A DNA stretch of 64,000 bases from Tolypothrix sp. PCC 7712 (GTDB taxonomy: Bacteria > Cyanobacteriota > Cyanobacteriia > Cyanobacteriales > Nostocaceae). The stretch covers positions 6,139,390-6,203,389 of the forward strand of contig NZ_CP063785.1 in assembly GCF_025860405.1 (NCBI RefSeq). The letters are read 5' to 3'. Below the pieces are notes generated by a model, which did no database searches, was not told the DNA's origin, and saw only the letters and a program-made list of their open reading frames with translations. The position numbers were made by a program, and so were the translations under genes. This document shows, piece after piece, positions 26,070-35,244 of this stretch (position 1 is the stretch's first letter; every line of letters starts with the position of its first letter).

Positions 26070-27239
26070 TCAAAACTCCGTCCAACGGTCTTGGGGGATG
26101 AAAGAGCGTTCCATCGGCACTGGGGATACTGGTTCGGTGAGGGTGAAGGTGCCAGCTTCAATCCAATTTTTCAACTCTAGGGCAACTTGCCGAGATAAAT
26201 ATAAACTTGCCAATGGTGCTACACGCACGGTTTTGCCTTCAATGGTGACACGTCCAGACTTGAGTTGCGCGTAACTCACCAAACCAAATGTAGGACGAAC
26301 GCGCCGGGGAATGGAAAAGTCTACGATTGGCGCGACTAAGTCTTTATCTAGCACGGCACAATGTTCCACTACTTTTTCTGATAACACGGGAATTGGAACC
26401 CCAACGCCTAACATTAATGAAGGGCCATAGCTTTTGAAGTAGCATCCCCTCACCCAACGCGCATCCATGTGCTTGGCATCACCGATTAAAGCTAAAGTCG
26501 CAGATGGCCCTATGGGCGTATTATTAGCCAAGCGTTTTTGTAAGGGGAAGTGTTGAGTACCTTCCCAAGCCACATAGCCAATACCACCACCTAAAAAAAT
26601 TCTCGTGCCAATGCCAACAACTTCTAAATTCGGGTCGTTAAGTAAAGGCGAAATTGCTCCCGGGTTAGAATAAACTGCATTGCCTAAACGTGGCTGTAAC
26701 GGCCCCAGATAAGTAAAAAGTGGGCGATCGCCTCCATTAACTCCCACAATAAAATTTTGGTAGAGATTTCGCGGATTAAATAAATAAAACTGATTTATCG
26801 TTTCCCGCATGATCGTGGTTTCAAAGGTGGCGCGCGGGTAACAATCGGTCACTTGTCCTTGGGCTCGTAATTGTACAGCTTTACCTGCAATCAAATCTTC
26901 AATGACATGACCACCGCCACGTTCTTTAACTTCTTCCCCATCGATCGCATCGGCTGGACAACTAGCTCCAATGTATAAATCTACCGCACCAAATCCAGAG
27001 TAAGCTGGTACACCATCTAACCAACAACGGCGAATTTTGATTGGTGGGTCAGTATGTCCCAGATTAATAATTGCACCACTTGATTCCATTGGCTCAAATG
27101 TGCCAGTGGTAACTACATCAACTTCTTTGGCAGCTTTTGCTACACCAATTTCTGCAACTCTGGCTTTCAGTTCTTCAACTGTCAACACCACTGCACGTTG
27201 GCTAGTAATTTTTTCGTTGATTTCCGCAATTGTTCGCAT
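26070..27239 (-). CDS. DUF39 homocysteine-biosynthesis protein (aspartate-semialdehyde sulfurtransferase-like)
   Basis: 389 residues. The DUF39 family is known from methanogens, where it makes homocysteine from aspartate semialdehyde and a sulfide source. Visible conserved features: GTFEPMESSGAIINLGH, RRCWLDGVPAYSGFGAVDLY, GASCPAD, GGGHVIEDLIAGK, FLGGGIGYVAWEGTQH, DAKHMDARWVRGCYFKSYG and VEHCAV. Several conserved Cys residues could carry sulfur. The CBS or ferredoxin domains found in some archaeal relatives are absent. Whether it makes homocysteine in this organism is not shown by context: its neighbours are unrelated. Confidence 0.85.
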   Translation of the reverse strand: MRTIAEINEKITSQRAVVLTVEELKARVAEIGVAKAAKEVDVVTTGTFEPMESSGAIINLGHTDPPIKIRRCWLDGVPAYSGFGAVDLYIGASCPADAIDGEEVKERGGGHVIEDLIAGKAVQLRAQGQVTDCYPRATFETTIMRETINQFYLFNPRNLYQNFIVGVNGGDRPLFTYLGPLQPRLGNAVYSNPGAISPLLNDPNLEVVGIGTRIFLGGGIGYVAWEGTQHFPLQKRLANNTPIGPSATLALIGDAKHMDARWVRGCYFKSYGPSLMLGVGVPIPVLSEKVVEHCAVLDKDLVAPIVDFSIPRRVRPTFGLVSYAQLKSGRVTIEGKTVRVAPLASLYLSRQVALELKNWIEAGTFTLTEPVSPVPMERSFIPQDRWTEF

Positions 27240-27363
27240 ATTAAATGTAGCAAATTAGCATATTGATTATGGGGCTGGAAGCTGCCACCTAATTGATTAA
27301 ATCAGTTTGGCTGGAGAAATCTTATAAGCTATTCTGCTTTTAAGTTGCACAATCAATCGTGAG

Positions 27364-27410
27364 GACTGTTGACGGTTGACGGTTGACCGTTGACAGTTAA
27401 CCGTCAACAG
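27364..27410. repeat. GTTGACGGTTGAC inverted repeat
   Basis: CTGTTGACGGTT and AACCGTCAACAG are exact complements around further GTTGAC units, giving a hairpin of 12-bp arms. It is a common spacer repeat in filamentous cyanobacteria. Confidence 0.6.
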
Positions 27411-27475
27411 TTAACAGCCCTGATTAGTAGTTATGCAATTTAGACGCGCATTAGCTTATCAACAGTTGTTGGCTC

Positions 27476-27600
27476 AGGGACTTCCAAATAAAAAAATATC
27501 CCAGTATTTATTGTGGGGTGGACATCTTGTCCGCCCAGATTATGTGGCGGGCAAGATGCCCGCCCCACAAGATGGAATAATTTATTTCTTGTAAATCCCT
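27476..27600. repeat. 125-bp MITE-like element, copy 2
   Basis: Same ends and same length as 1520-1644, with only a few differences. Flanks here (CTCA / TAAG) do not show a target duplication. No gene is seen in the remainder of 27240-27670. Confidence 0.8.
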
Positions 27601-27670
27601 AAGGGAACAATAGCAAGAAAAACCTTTAACCTTTACCCTTTCACCTTTCACCTTTCCCCAATGCCGATTC

Positions 27671-28372
27671 CTATAAAGCTTTAATTTGTCCAACTAGCTC
27701 GATTTTGTTATTTTTATTAGCTCGCACCACAACAGATTCACCAGATTTAGGGTAACTATCACCGATCAGTGCTGTAATGTTGACTTCGTGGGTCACCATT
27801 ACAACTACACCAGGACGGTTACGATTATTGACAATAAACTGACGCAGTTGTGCAGTTTGCTGTGGTTGAGTTTTGTAATTATTAAAAAAGGAATTGAGCG
27901 ATGGATAAGGCTCAACCTGACCCAAATTCATCAATTTGGCTGTTTCTAAACAGCGACACCACTGACTTGATAGTACTCTAGAAACTTGAATATTATTGGT
28001 TATAAAAGCCTTGCCAGTTCTTATTGCTTGCTGTCTACCAGCTTCTGATAGGTTACGTTGTGTAGAACAATCATTCAAGCGAAATTCAACAGGATCGCCA
28101 ATCCCTGGGGCTAAGGCATGACGCATAATCACTACATAACCCCTTCCCTGCTGAAGCACAGACCAAATTTTTGCTTGAGAAGTAGCAGAAATATTAGTTG
28201 CAACTGGTAAAGTTGAAGTTTGTTTTTTACTAACTACAGAAGGTTGCGGTTGCTGTGTAGGTGCTGCTGCTTGTGGTGCTTGTGGTTGAGGATTGGATTG
28301 CATCCATAAAGGTTTAAGTATTAACCATAGTGCCACAGCACCAAGACCAAAAATAATGTAGCGACGCATCAT
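27671..28372 (-). CDS. Histidine phosphatase superfamily protein, membrane-anchored
   Basis: 233 residues. A signal anchor (YIIFGLGAVALWLILKPLW, about 5-23) and a Gln/Pro-rich linker precede a phosphoglycerate-mutase-like fold with the catalytic VIMRHALAPG (Arg84-His85), LSEAGRQQA, VLSSQWCRCLETA and the second histidine in VMVTHEVNI. It probably faces the periplasm or lumen. The substrate cannot be told. It lies alone between repeat-containing spacers. Confidence 0.85.
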   Translation of the reverse strand: MMRRYIIFGLGAVALWLILKPLWMQSNPQPQAPQAAAPTQQPQPSVVSKKQTSTLPVATNISATSQAKIWSVLQQGRGYVVIMRHALAPGIGDPVEFRLNDCSTQRNLSEAGRQQAIRTGKAFITNNIQVSRVLSSQWCRCLETAKLMNLGQVEPYPSLNSFFNNYKTQPQQTAQLRQFIVNNRNRPGVVVMVTHEVNITALIGDSYPKSGESVVVRANKNNKIELVGQIKAL

Positions 28373-28655
28373 GATTTAGCAAACCAATTTTAGATTTTAG
28401 ATTTTGCAAAAAGCTGCGTGTTTTTCTCCCTTGAGTATACTTTTTAGGCTGGACATTCCCCAATACTTGTCGGTTAAGAGGAAAAGGGGCAAGAAAAAAC
28501 CTTTAACCCTTACCCTTTAACCTTTTCCCAAACAAAATTAAGAGTTTAAAATCCTTAACCGAGCAGTATTGGGACATTCCCAATTAATTATACAAATAGG
28601 GCATGAAAAGCGGTCTTTCCCATGACCCATGCCCAATGCCCAATGCCCAGCAATA
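28373..28655. other. Spacer with short repeats, no gene
   Basis: It holds AT-rich sequence, a C-rich stretch (AACCTTTAACCC-type at 28498-28530), and CCCATGCCCAATGCCC repeats just after the AI-2E gene's stop. No coding or RNA gene is seen. Confidence 0.5.
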
Positions 28656-29804
28656 CTAATCTTTTTCTTGCCAAGCATCATCAGTTGTCCGTTCTACATC
28701 ATTATGTGGGCTATCTGCCTCCCAAGGATCATCTACCCCTGGCGAGTTAGAAACGATAACTAATTCAGCTTCTTTTTGATGGCTATTTCCCCATTCATCT
28801 AAAACATCTTTAATCAAAACTTCTTGTAGCCAAATCTTCGCCACAACAGTGAGAGGTAGAGCTAAAAATAGTCCTAAAAAACCGAAGAATGTCACAAAAA
28901 ATAACTGAGAAATTAATGTCACAGCTGGTAGTAAGGAAACTTGATGAGCCATGACAACTGGTGTAATAAAATTACTTTCAGCTTGCTGGATGAAAAAGTA
29001 GAGAATCAAGACAGCAACAGCTTTCCAAGGTGCATCCAAAAGTGCGATCGCCATTGCAGGAACTACACTCATTGTCGGGCCAAGGTTGGGAATCAAGTTT
29101 AAAAAGCCTGCTAAAACTGCTAAAGCCAAAGCCGCCTTCACACCTAAAGCCGACAAGCCGATAACGCTCATCAATCCCACTACACCCATTGCAATGAGCG
29201 CACCGATTATCCATCCTTCTAAGGAAGTTTCGCACTGATTCAAAATTCCATCTACCCGCCGCCGATAAAATGAGGGGAAAAGACGCACAAATACTCGGCG
29301 ATAAGCTAGGGGATTAGCTAATAACATCCCCGTTAAAACCAGCACAAGTAAAATTTTGAGGAGCGCTTCTAATGAACCAGAGACAAAAGCGAAAGAGTTT
29401 CCTACTAGCTTATTAATAAATGGCTGTGCTTGTTGGATCAGACTGTCTAAATCTGGAATATAAGGTACTAGTTGAGCGGGAACTTGAGTTTTCATCGCAT
29501 TCACCCAACTATTTAAGCGTTCTAAACCTTGGGGAACTCGATAAGTCAGTTCGTGAAACTGTGCTGTAAAAGGCGGTACAATCAACCAGAAAAAGCCGAC
29601 TATTAAAGCAAAAAATATACCTACGGCGATAAGTACGGCGAAACCACGTTTGATTCCCCAACGTTGAAACCATCGCGCTAGACGATTTAAGGTAGAAGCT
29701 AATACAACTGCGGCAAACATCAGCAATAAAACTTCTTTAATTTGCCACAAGATGTATAAAGAAAGAACTATGGCGATTAAGCCTATCCATTGACCTAGGT
29801 TCAC
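28656..29804 (-). CDS. AI-2E family (PerM/YhhQ-type) membrane transporter
   Basis: 382 residues from the GTG at 29804, which has GGGAG about 8 nt upstream; a TTG eight codons earlier also fits. Eight hydrophobic helices are visible. The family pattern includes LLLMFAAVVLASTLNRLA, FWLIVPPFTAQFHEL, GALIAMGVVGLMSVIGLSAL, FLNLIPNLGPTMSVVPAMAIAL and FFGFLGLFLALPLTVV. The family covers presumed exporters of diverse substrates, and the AI-2 name should not be taken literally. The acidic C-terminal tail (VDDPWEADSPHNDVERTTDD) is unusual. Confidence 0.88.
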   Translation of the reverse strand: MNLGQWIGLIAIVLSLYILWQIKEVLLLMFAAVVLASTLNRLARWFQRWGIKRGFAVLIAVGIFFALIVGFFWLIVPPFTAQFHELTYRVPQGLERLNSWVNAMKTQVPAQLVPYIPDLDSLIQQAQPFINKLVGNSFAFVSGSLEALLKILLVLVLTGMLLANPLAYRRVFVRLFPSFYRRRVDGILNQCETSLEGWIIGALIAMGVVGLMSVIGLSALGVKAALALAVLAGFLNLIPNLGPTMSVVPAMAIALLDAPWKAVAVLILYFFIQQAESNFITPVVMAHQVSLLPAVTLISQLFFVTFFGFLGLFLALPLTVVAKIWLQEVLIKDVLDEWGNSHQKEAELVIVSNSPGVDDPWEADSPHNDVERTTDDAWQEKD

Positions 29805-29841
29805 AGGCTGACTCCCAGCTGTTGGCAAGCTACATTTTTCA

Positions 29842-30110
29842 TGGGGATTGGGGACTGGGGACTGGGTACTGGGGAAGATGAGGGAGATGAGGGAGATGAG
29901 GGAGATGAGGGAGATGAGGGAGATGAGGGAGATGAGGGAGATGAGGGAGCAGAGGGAGATGAGGGAGATGAGGGAGCAGAGGGAGATGAGGGAGACAAGG
30001 AGAAATTACCAACACCCAATTACCCATTACCCATTACTCATTACCCATTACCCATTACTCATTACTCATTCCCCATGCCCAATGCCCCATGCCCCATGCC
30101 CAATTCCTAC
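29842..30110. repeat. Short tandem repeat block, longest GAGATGAGG run
   Basis: About a dozen copies of the 9-mer GAGATGAGG, with GAGCAGAGG variants, run from 29875 to 30000. GGGGACT precedes them; CCCATTA and CCCCATG runs follow. Open frames in all phases are a by-product of the 9-bp period. Confidence 0.85.
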
Positions 30111-30251
30111 AATTAATGCAGCTAGGTTAGCTGATTTTAGCAACTTCCGCCTAGACGATGAACAGCTATCAAGAAGGATGAAGTTTTAAGGATAAAGGAT
30201 GAAAAGAATCGTTACATACCTGCACATTTTTGGGTGAGGTAATTTCAGCCT

Positions 30252-30446
30252 TCACACTTGAGACTTCAGTCTTTGGAATCGCCATAATAATGCGATCGCC
30301 ATAATCGTCGCTGGTGATAAGACCATAATCAGGGCTACTACATCTGTCCCGGGGATTCTCAAGCTGGGTGCTGCATATTTAATGAAGAACGACAGCACAA
30401 TCGAGAGTATAAATACCTTGAGCAGCAATCCTAGCTTATTTTCCAT
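30252..30446 (-). CDS. Small two-helix membrane protein
   Basis: 64 residues from the ATG at 30446 (MENKLGLLLK); the frame is open 13 codons further. Two hydrophobic segments (VFILSIVLSFFIKYAAP and VALIMVLSPATIMAIALLWRF) are joined by a short RIPGTD turn, ending in a basic FQRLKSQV. Its size and layout suggest a small conserved cyanobacterial membrane protein. No function is recognised. It is divergent from ftsH. Confidence 0.6.
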   Translation of the reverse strand: MENKLGLLLKVFILSIVLSFFIKYAAPSLRIPGTDVVALIMVLSPATIMAIALLWRFQRLKSQV

Positions 30447-30559
30447 AGAAGTTCGGCAATACGCATTTTTCTGTGGGGTATACACGAATTTGGTCTACGC
30501 CATCTAGTTTCTAGAATAAACCTAAGAGATACAAAACTTTGCAATTCACGTTACGTTGT

Positions 30560-30720
30560 CATTGGGGATTTGGTAATGGGTAATTGGTAATGGGTAATTG
30601 GGTGTTTGGGGTTTGTCATTAATTATTTCTCCCCTGCTTCCTCTGCTTCCTCATCCCCCTCATCTCCCTTTGTCCCCAGTCCCCAGTCCCCAATCCCCAG
30701 TCCCCAATCCCCAATCCCAA
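30560..30720. repeat. Short tandem repeat block upstream of ftsH
   Basis: TAATGGGTAATTGG runs, CTCATC-type runs and CCCCAGT/CCCCAAT runs end about 25 bp before the ftsH start codon. Confidence 0.8.
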
Positions 30721-30746
30721 AAACATTAAATTGAGGGTACATCAAA

Positions 30747-32684
30747 ATGCCTGTAGAAAATAATAATAAAAATCAATTGAAACCTTCGAGATGGCGGCAG
30801 TTTGGTGGCAGCTTCTTGATATTAGTAACTGTATTATTGCTGCTTAACTTTATTGTTCCCAGTTTCTTAGGCCCGAGATTGCCACAGGTTCCTTATAGTG
30901 ATTTTGTGGTTCAGGTAGAAGCTGGTAAAGTTGAACGGGCGATGGTAGGTAGCGATCGCATTGAGTATGTCCTCAAAACTCAAACCCCCGATGGCAACCC
31001 GACAGAACAAGTATTAACTACTACACCTGTAGCTTTGGATCTCGATTTACCGAAGATTCTCCGCGAGCATAATGTAGAATTTGCTGCGCCTACACCAGAC
31101 CAAAATGGTTGGCTAAATACTTTAATTAGCTGGGTAGCTCCACCGTTAATTTTCTTTGGTATTTGGGGCTTTTTAATGAATCGTCAAGGAGGCGGCCCTG
31201 CTGCTTTGACGGTAGGCAAAAGCAAGGCGCGGATTTCATCTGATGGCAGCACAGGTGTGAAATTTACTGATGTGGCTGGTGTCGATGAAGCCAAAGTGGA
31301 ATTAGAAGAAATTGTTGATTTCTTAAAGAATGCTGACAAGTACACCCGCTTGGGAGCGAAAATTCCTAAAGGTGCATTGTTGGTAGGGCCTCCAGGGACA
31401 GGTAAGACATTATTAGCAAGAGCGATCGCAGGTGAAGCTGGGGTTCCTTTCTTTAGTATTTCCGGTTCTGAATTTATCGAATTGTTCGTTGGTGTCGGTG
31501 CTGCACGTGTCCGCGATTTATTCGATCAAGCGAAAAAACAAGCTCCCTGTATTGTCTTTATCGACGAGTTAGACGCACTGGGTAAATCTCGTGCTGGTAA
31601 TGGTGGCTTTGTGGGTGGTAATGATGAACGTGAGCAAACCCTCAACCAGTTACTCACCGAAATGGATGGTTTTGATGCCAATACAGGCGTAATTATTATC
31701 GCCGCTACTAACCGTCCTGAAGTCCTTGACCCCGCATTACGTCGTCCCGGACGCTTTGACCGCCAAATTGTAGTTGATCGCCCTGATAAAATTGGTCGGG
31801 AAGCGATTCTTAATGTTCATGCGAGAAACGTTAAATTAGCTGAAGATGTGAATTTAGCTACTATCGCTATCCGCACACCAGGGTTTGCAGGAGCAGATTT
31901 AGCCAACCTCGTGAACGAAGCCGCACTGCTAGCAGCCCGTCAAAATCGGCAAGCGGTAATTATGGCAGATTTCAACGAAGCAATTGAGCGCTTAGTGGCT
32001 GGTTTAGAAAAACGCTCTCGGGTGTTAAATGAAACCGAGAAGAAGACTGTAGCTTATCACGAAGTTGGTCATGCGATCGTTGGGGCTTTAATGCCTGGGG
32101 CTGGTAGAGTAGAAAAAATCTCCGTTGTCCCTCGTGGTGTTGGTGCTTTGGGTTATACAATCCAAATGCCAGAAGAAGACCGCTTTTTAATGGTAGAAGA
32201 CGAAATTCGCGGACGGATTGCAACTTTATTGGGTGGACGTTCGGCTGAGGAAGTTGTCTTTGGTAAGGTATCTACTGGTGCGTCTGACGATATCCAAAAA
32301 GCTACTGATATGGCAGAACGGGCGATTACCATTTATGGTATGAGCGATAAACTGGGGCCAGTAGCATTTGAGAAGATTCAACAGCAATTTATCGAAGGCT
32401 ATGGAAATCCTCGCCGTTCGATTAGTCCCCAAGTAGCAGAAGAAATTGACCGCGAAGTCAAGCAAACCCTAGATAATGCTCACCATATCGCTTTGAGTAT
32501 TCTGCAACATAACCGGACATTGCTAGAAGATACTGCACAAGAATTGTTGCAACAAGAAATTTTAGAAGGTGCATCATTGCGGGAACGTCTCCAGCAAGCT
32601 GTCGCACCAGAGGAATTAAATGAATGGTTGCGGACAGGGAAGATATCGGAAGATAGACCTTTGTTGCAGACGCTTTTGGTGTAA
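30747..32684 (+). CDS. ftsH: ATP-dependent zinc metalloprotease FtsH
   Basis: 645 residues. N-terminal membrane helix (about 22-40), a lumenal/periplasmic domain, second helix (about 128-146). The AAA+ domain has P-loop GPPGTGKT (about 214-221), Walker B IVFIDELDALG and arginine-finger region RRPGRFDRQI. The M41 protease site HEVGH begins near residue 438, with a downstream Asp ligand in ATDMAERAI. FtsH degrades damaged membrane proteins; in cyanobacteria, complexes of FtsH paralogues handle photosystem II repair and iron-response proteins. The NGWLNTLISWVAPPLIFFG start of the second helix is typical of the cyanobacterial set. Which paralogue it is cannot be settled here. Confidence 0.96.
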   Translation: MPVENNNKNQLKPSRWRQFGGSFLILVTVLLLLNFIVPSFLGPRLPQVPYSDFVVQVEAGKVERAMVGSDRIEYVLKTQTPDGNPTEQVLTTTPVALDLDLPKILREHNVEFAAPTPDQNGWLNTLISWVAPPLIFFGIWGFLMNRQGGGPAALTVGKSKARISSDGSTGVKFTDVAGVDEAKVELEEIVDFLKNADKYTRLGAKIPKGALLVGPPGTGKTLLARAIAGEAGVPFFSISGSEFIELFVGVGAARVRDLFDQAKKQAPCIVFIDELDALGKSRAGNGGFVGGNDEREQTLNQLLTEMDGFDANTGVIIIAATNRPEVLDPALRRPGRFDRQIVVDRPDKIGREAILNVHARNVKLAEDVNLATIAIRTPGFAGADLANLVNEAALLAARQNRQAVIMADFNEAIERLVAGLEKRSRVLNETEKKTVAYHEVGHAIVGALMPGAGRVEKISVVPRGVGALGYTIQMPEEDRFLMVEDEIRGRIATLLGGRSAEEVVFGKVSTGASDDIQKATDMAERAITIYGMSDKLGPVAFEKIQQQFIEGYGNPRRSISPQVAEEIDREVKQTLDNAHHIALSILQHNRTLLEDTAQELLQQEILEGASLRERLQQAVAPEELNEWLRTGKISEDRPLLQTLLV

Positions 32685-32701
32685 GGATTTCAGATTGAAA
32701 T

Positions 32702-32740
32702 AAAAAAGCGATCGCATTTTTAGGGTGCGATCGCTTTTTT
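32702..32740 (+). terminator. Intrinsic terminator built from HIP1 sites after ftsH
   Basis: AAAAAAGCGATCGCA, a 9-nt loop, then TGCGATCGCTTTTTT: a perfect 15-bp stem ending in a T run, 18 bp after the ftsH stop. Both arms contain the HIP1 octamer GCGATCGC. Being symmetrical, it could act in both directions. Confidence 0.8.
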
Positions 32741-32811
32741 GTTATTGAAAAATAGTAGGCGATCGCAATACGGTTTGAATAAGATAAATCAATTGACATT
32801 TAAATCTTGTA

Positions 32812-32833
32812 GAGACGCGATAAATCGCGTCTC
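32812..32833. repeat. GAGACGCGAT palindrome
   Basis: GAGACGCGAT, two bases, ATCGCGTCTC: perfect 10-bp arms. The same family occurs at 152-171 (inside the TPR gene) and 48895-48914. Confidence 0.7.
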
Positions 32834-33032
32834 CACTAACCGAAAACCATGACGAAAAATTTTTAACTGAACCGTATTGTAGGTGATTGGACTTTCATAA
32901 AATTCATCAGCGCCATGATGTGATACAGAAAAATAAAAACACATTTTGGAAACTTATAAAATTGCACTCAGGCAGATTGGAGAAAATTTTTATAAAATAA
33001 ATTAACAGTTAAATATAAACTTGGTCAAGAAA

Positions 33033-33380
33033 ATGAAACTCTCTTTTAAAGATATTCAATTTATTATTGAAGCAATTAACAACTTAATAAAACTATATGA
33101 ATTAAGGCTAAATGATGAAAGCATAAATGAAGATGAGTTATCAGATATTGCTAATGATTGTATGTTTTTGGAAACACTACGTGTAGATTTAGAAAATTAT
33201 TCACAGCAAGTGCTAGCACAAAATAAAAATAATCAAAATACTGTAACAGGAGATTTAATCAATGTATCTACACAGGATTTAAAGCAATCTGTTGTGCAAT
33301 TACCAATTAGTCAACGCTTGGGTTTAGTCGATGTAATTACTGAATCAATTAGACAAGAATTATCCTTGAGTCAAAGGTAA
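33033..33380 (+). CDS. Small acidic protein with antitoxin-like C-terminus
   Basis: 115 residues from the ATG at 33033; an in-frame TTG lies four codons upstream. The N-terminal half is helical (FKDIQFIIEAINNLIKLYEL, then ELSDIANDCMFLETLRVDLE). The C-terminal VVQLPISQRLGLVDVITESI resembles the LP-x-x-x-RL-x-LV-x-x-I-x-x-S helix common in small addiction-module proteins. No toxin gene is adjacent. Function is unproven. Confidence 0.55.
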   Translation: MKLSFKDIQFIIEAINNLIKLYELRLNDESINEDELSDIANDCMFLETLRVDLENYSQQVLAQNKNNQNTVTGDLINVSTQDLKQSVVQLPISQRLGLVDVITESIRQELSLSQR

Positions 33381-33444
33381 GGCGATCGCAATACTTATTT
33401 AATTTTGCTCAAATCCTTTTCAAAGCTTTTACGGAACTCAACAA

Positions 33445-33663
33445 TCATCCCTTATTTCCCAAAATCTTAAAAATTGCCTCTCGGCTTACTGGTTCTGTAT
33501 CTTCACCTTCTTTAATTGCTTTTTCAAGAGCGATATCTTCGATAATTTCTGCTAACAAATCAGAAAATACTTCTTTCTGTTCTTGAATTACTTCGATAAG
33601 TGCGCTTTTAAATAGTTGCTTAATTTTCTCTTCGTCAAAGTTAAGTTCTGTCATATTATTCAT
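33445..33663 (-). CDS. RelB/Phd-type small antitoxin-like protein
   Basis: 72 residues (a second ATG at codon 4). It is rich in Glu and Ile. The C-terminal EIIEDIALEKAIKEGEDTEPVSREAIFKIL pattern, of which DIALEKAIKEGED and VSREAIF are the telling parts, is a common cyanobacterial antitoxin type usually followed by a RelE/ParE toxin. Here the next DNA downstream is the convergent gene at 33033-33380, with no room for a toxin, so it is an orphan. It may neutralise a toxin encoded elsewhere. Confidence 0.6.
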   Translation of the reverse strand: MNNMTELNFDEEKIKQLFKSALIEVIQEQKEVFSDLLAEIIEDIALEKAIKEGEDTEPVSREAIFKILGNKG

Positions 33664-33807
33664 TTAATTCGGGTTGCAATAATATTAACATCTTAATTAG
33701 GGATAGATTATGGATATAATCTGATTTCATTCTCACACATATCCTTCACGACATAACAAAGGCGATCGCAACTCGATAAAATAATAGTAATCCAAAACAG
33801 TTGGCGT

Positions 33808-34365
33808 ATGACAACAGCACCAGCCTTGACTTTGAACGAATTTCTCAAACTACCAGAAACTAAGCCAGCTAGTGAATATATTCATGGTCGCATCTATCAA
33901 AAACCTATGCCTCAAGGGAAACATTCGCGTCTACAATTTAAATTTTGTGACGTTGTTAATCAAGTTGCAGAAACGCCGCAAATTGCTTTAGCATTTCCAG
34001 AATTGCGCTGTACATTTGGCGGACGTTCCATAGTTCCCGATGCTACTGTGTTTAGCTGGGAGAGAATTCCCTTTGACGAAGATGGTGAAGTACCTAACGT
34101 ATTTGAGATTTATCCTGATTGGACGGTAGAAATTCTGTCACCTGACCAAAAAGCTACTAAAGTTATTAGCAATATTTTGCACTGCCTAAAATATGGTACT
34201 AAACTTGGATGGTTAATTGACCCAGATGAGCGATTAATTTTAGCTTTTATTCCTAGACAAGAGCCTTTAGAGTTAACTGGTAGCGAATCTCTACCAATAC
34301 CCAATTTTTTAACACTAGATTTGACAGTTGACCAAGTATTTGCTTGGCTGAAATTTAATCGTTAA
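33808..34365 (+). CDS. Uma2 family putative endonuclease (DUF820)
   Basis: 185 residues with the typical start LTLNEFLKLPETKPASEYIHGRI, then QGKHSRLQ, the metal-site region PDATVFSWERIP and WTVEILSPDQKATKV (PD...E-x-x-SP layout of a PD-(D/E)XK nuclease), and LGWLIDPDERLILAF. Dozens of such genes occur in each filamentous cyanobacterium. They are often linked to mobile elements or repeats. The biological role is unknown. An ATG follows GTTGGCGT with no strong ribosome site. Confidence 0.9.
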   Translation: MTTAPALTLNEFLKLPETKPASEYIHGRIYQKPMPQGKHSRLQFKFCDVVNQVAETPQIALAFPELRCTFGGRSIVPDATVFSWERIPFDEDGEVPNVFEIYPDWTVEILSPDQKATKVISNILHCLKYGTKLGWLIDPDERLILAFIPRQEPLELTGSESLPIPNFLTLDLTVDQVFAWLKFNR

Positions 34366-34399
34366 ATTTAATTCTTTATGCTTCTGTATGAAACTTGAT

Positions 34400-35239
34400 T
34401 CACATAATATTCTGATTTTTCGTCTTCACTCGCTGATATAATTCCTCCATCGTTTCAATAAAAGAATTATCCTTGTGCCAAAAAGCCGGAAAATCTCCTT
34501 GCTTCTTCACTAAAATTGCTGATACCCCGCTTTGACTACCTACTTCAATTGTTTGTGGTAATCGCTTCGTTCCTAACCAAAATTCTCTCACGCTTGGTTG
34601 TTGTGCAATAGTTTGCTTTTCTAATTTTGTATACAGCGAAGTGGATAATTCTAAGGGAATTTCCTTCGTATTCAATTCTTCCGATAGCGCTTTACCTAAA
34701 TTTGACTCAGCCAGCTTTGCTTGTAGTTCTGTTTTGGATAATCCCCGCAATTCAAATAAAAGAAATGGGTTTTCATCTAACTGCGAAGCAACTAAATAAT
34801 ATACACCAGCGATATGCTTGCAGGGATTAGCGTAATCTGGACAAGAACATTTAGTTTTAAAATCTTTGCTGCTGTGGGGTAATAAATGTAATCCCAAGTC
34901 AGCAAAAGTATTTTCTATATTTTCTGGGACTTCGTTAATTAGCAACCGCGAAACAATACTCGCTTTTGAGGAAAGCTTTTGAATCGCTTCACTCCAGCGA
35001 TTTTTAGCAATTGGTGTAATTTCAATTGATATATTATAAGTTGGTTCTTTGTAAACTCCAAAGTAAGGATTTATTGAGCCTTTAACTTTAGCTGTAATTT
35101 TATTTTTCTCTACTTCAAAATTTAAAACTTTACCTCCACGCGCATAGGAACGTCCGCGTTGCAATCGTCCTTCATCGGTGAATTGCTCTAATGCTTGAAT
35201 AAAGCGATCGCCCCACCAAGTTCTGCTAAATTTAGCCAT
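34400..35239 (-). CDS. SWIM zinc-finger protein, partner of the SNF2 helicase
   Basis: 279 residues. It starts FSRTWWGDRFIQALEQFTDEGRLQRGRSYAR, a common beginning of this family. The SWIM finger CSCPDYANPCKH (Cys131, Cys133, Cys140, His142) binds zinc and probably DNA or protein. It starts 5 bp after the SNF2-type helicase gene ends, in the same direction, so the two are cotranscribed. This SWIM-SNF2 pairing is widespread in bacteria; a role in DNA repair or nucleoid remodelling is presumed but not shown. Confidence 0.88.
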   Translation of the reverse strand: MAKFSRTWWGDRFIQALEQFTDEGRLQRGRSYARGGKVLNFEVEKNKITAKVKGSINPYFGVYKEPTYNISIEITPIAKNRWSEAIQKLSSKASIVSRLLINEVPENIENTFADLGLHLLPHSSKDFKTKCSCPDYANPCKHIAGVYYLVASQLDENPFLLFELRGLSKTELQAKLAESNLGKALSEELNTKEIPLELSTSLYTKLEKQTIAQQPSVREFWLGTKRLPQTIEVGSQSGVSAILVKKQGDFPAFWHKDNSFIETMEELYQRVKTKNQNIM

Positions 35240-35244
35240 GAGGT

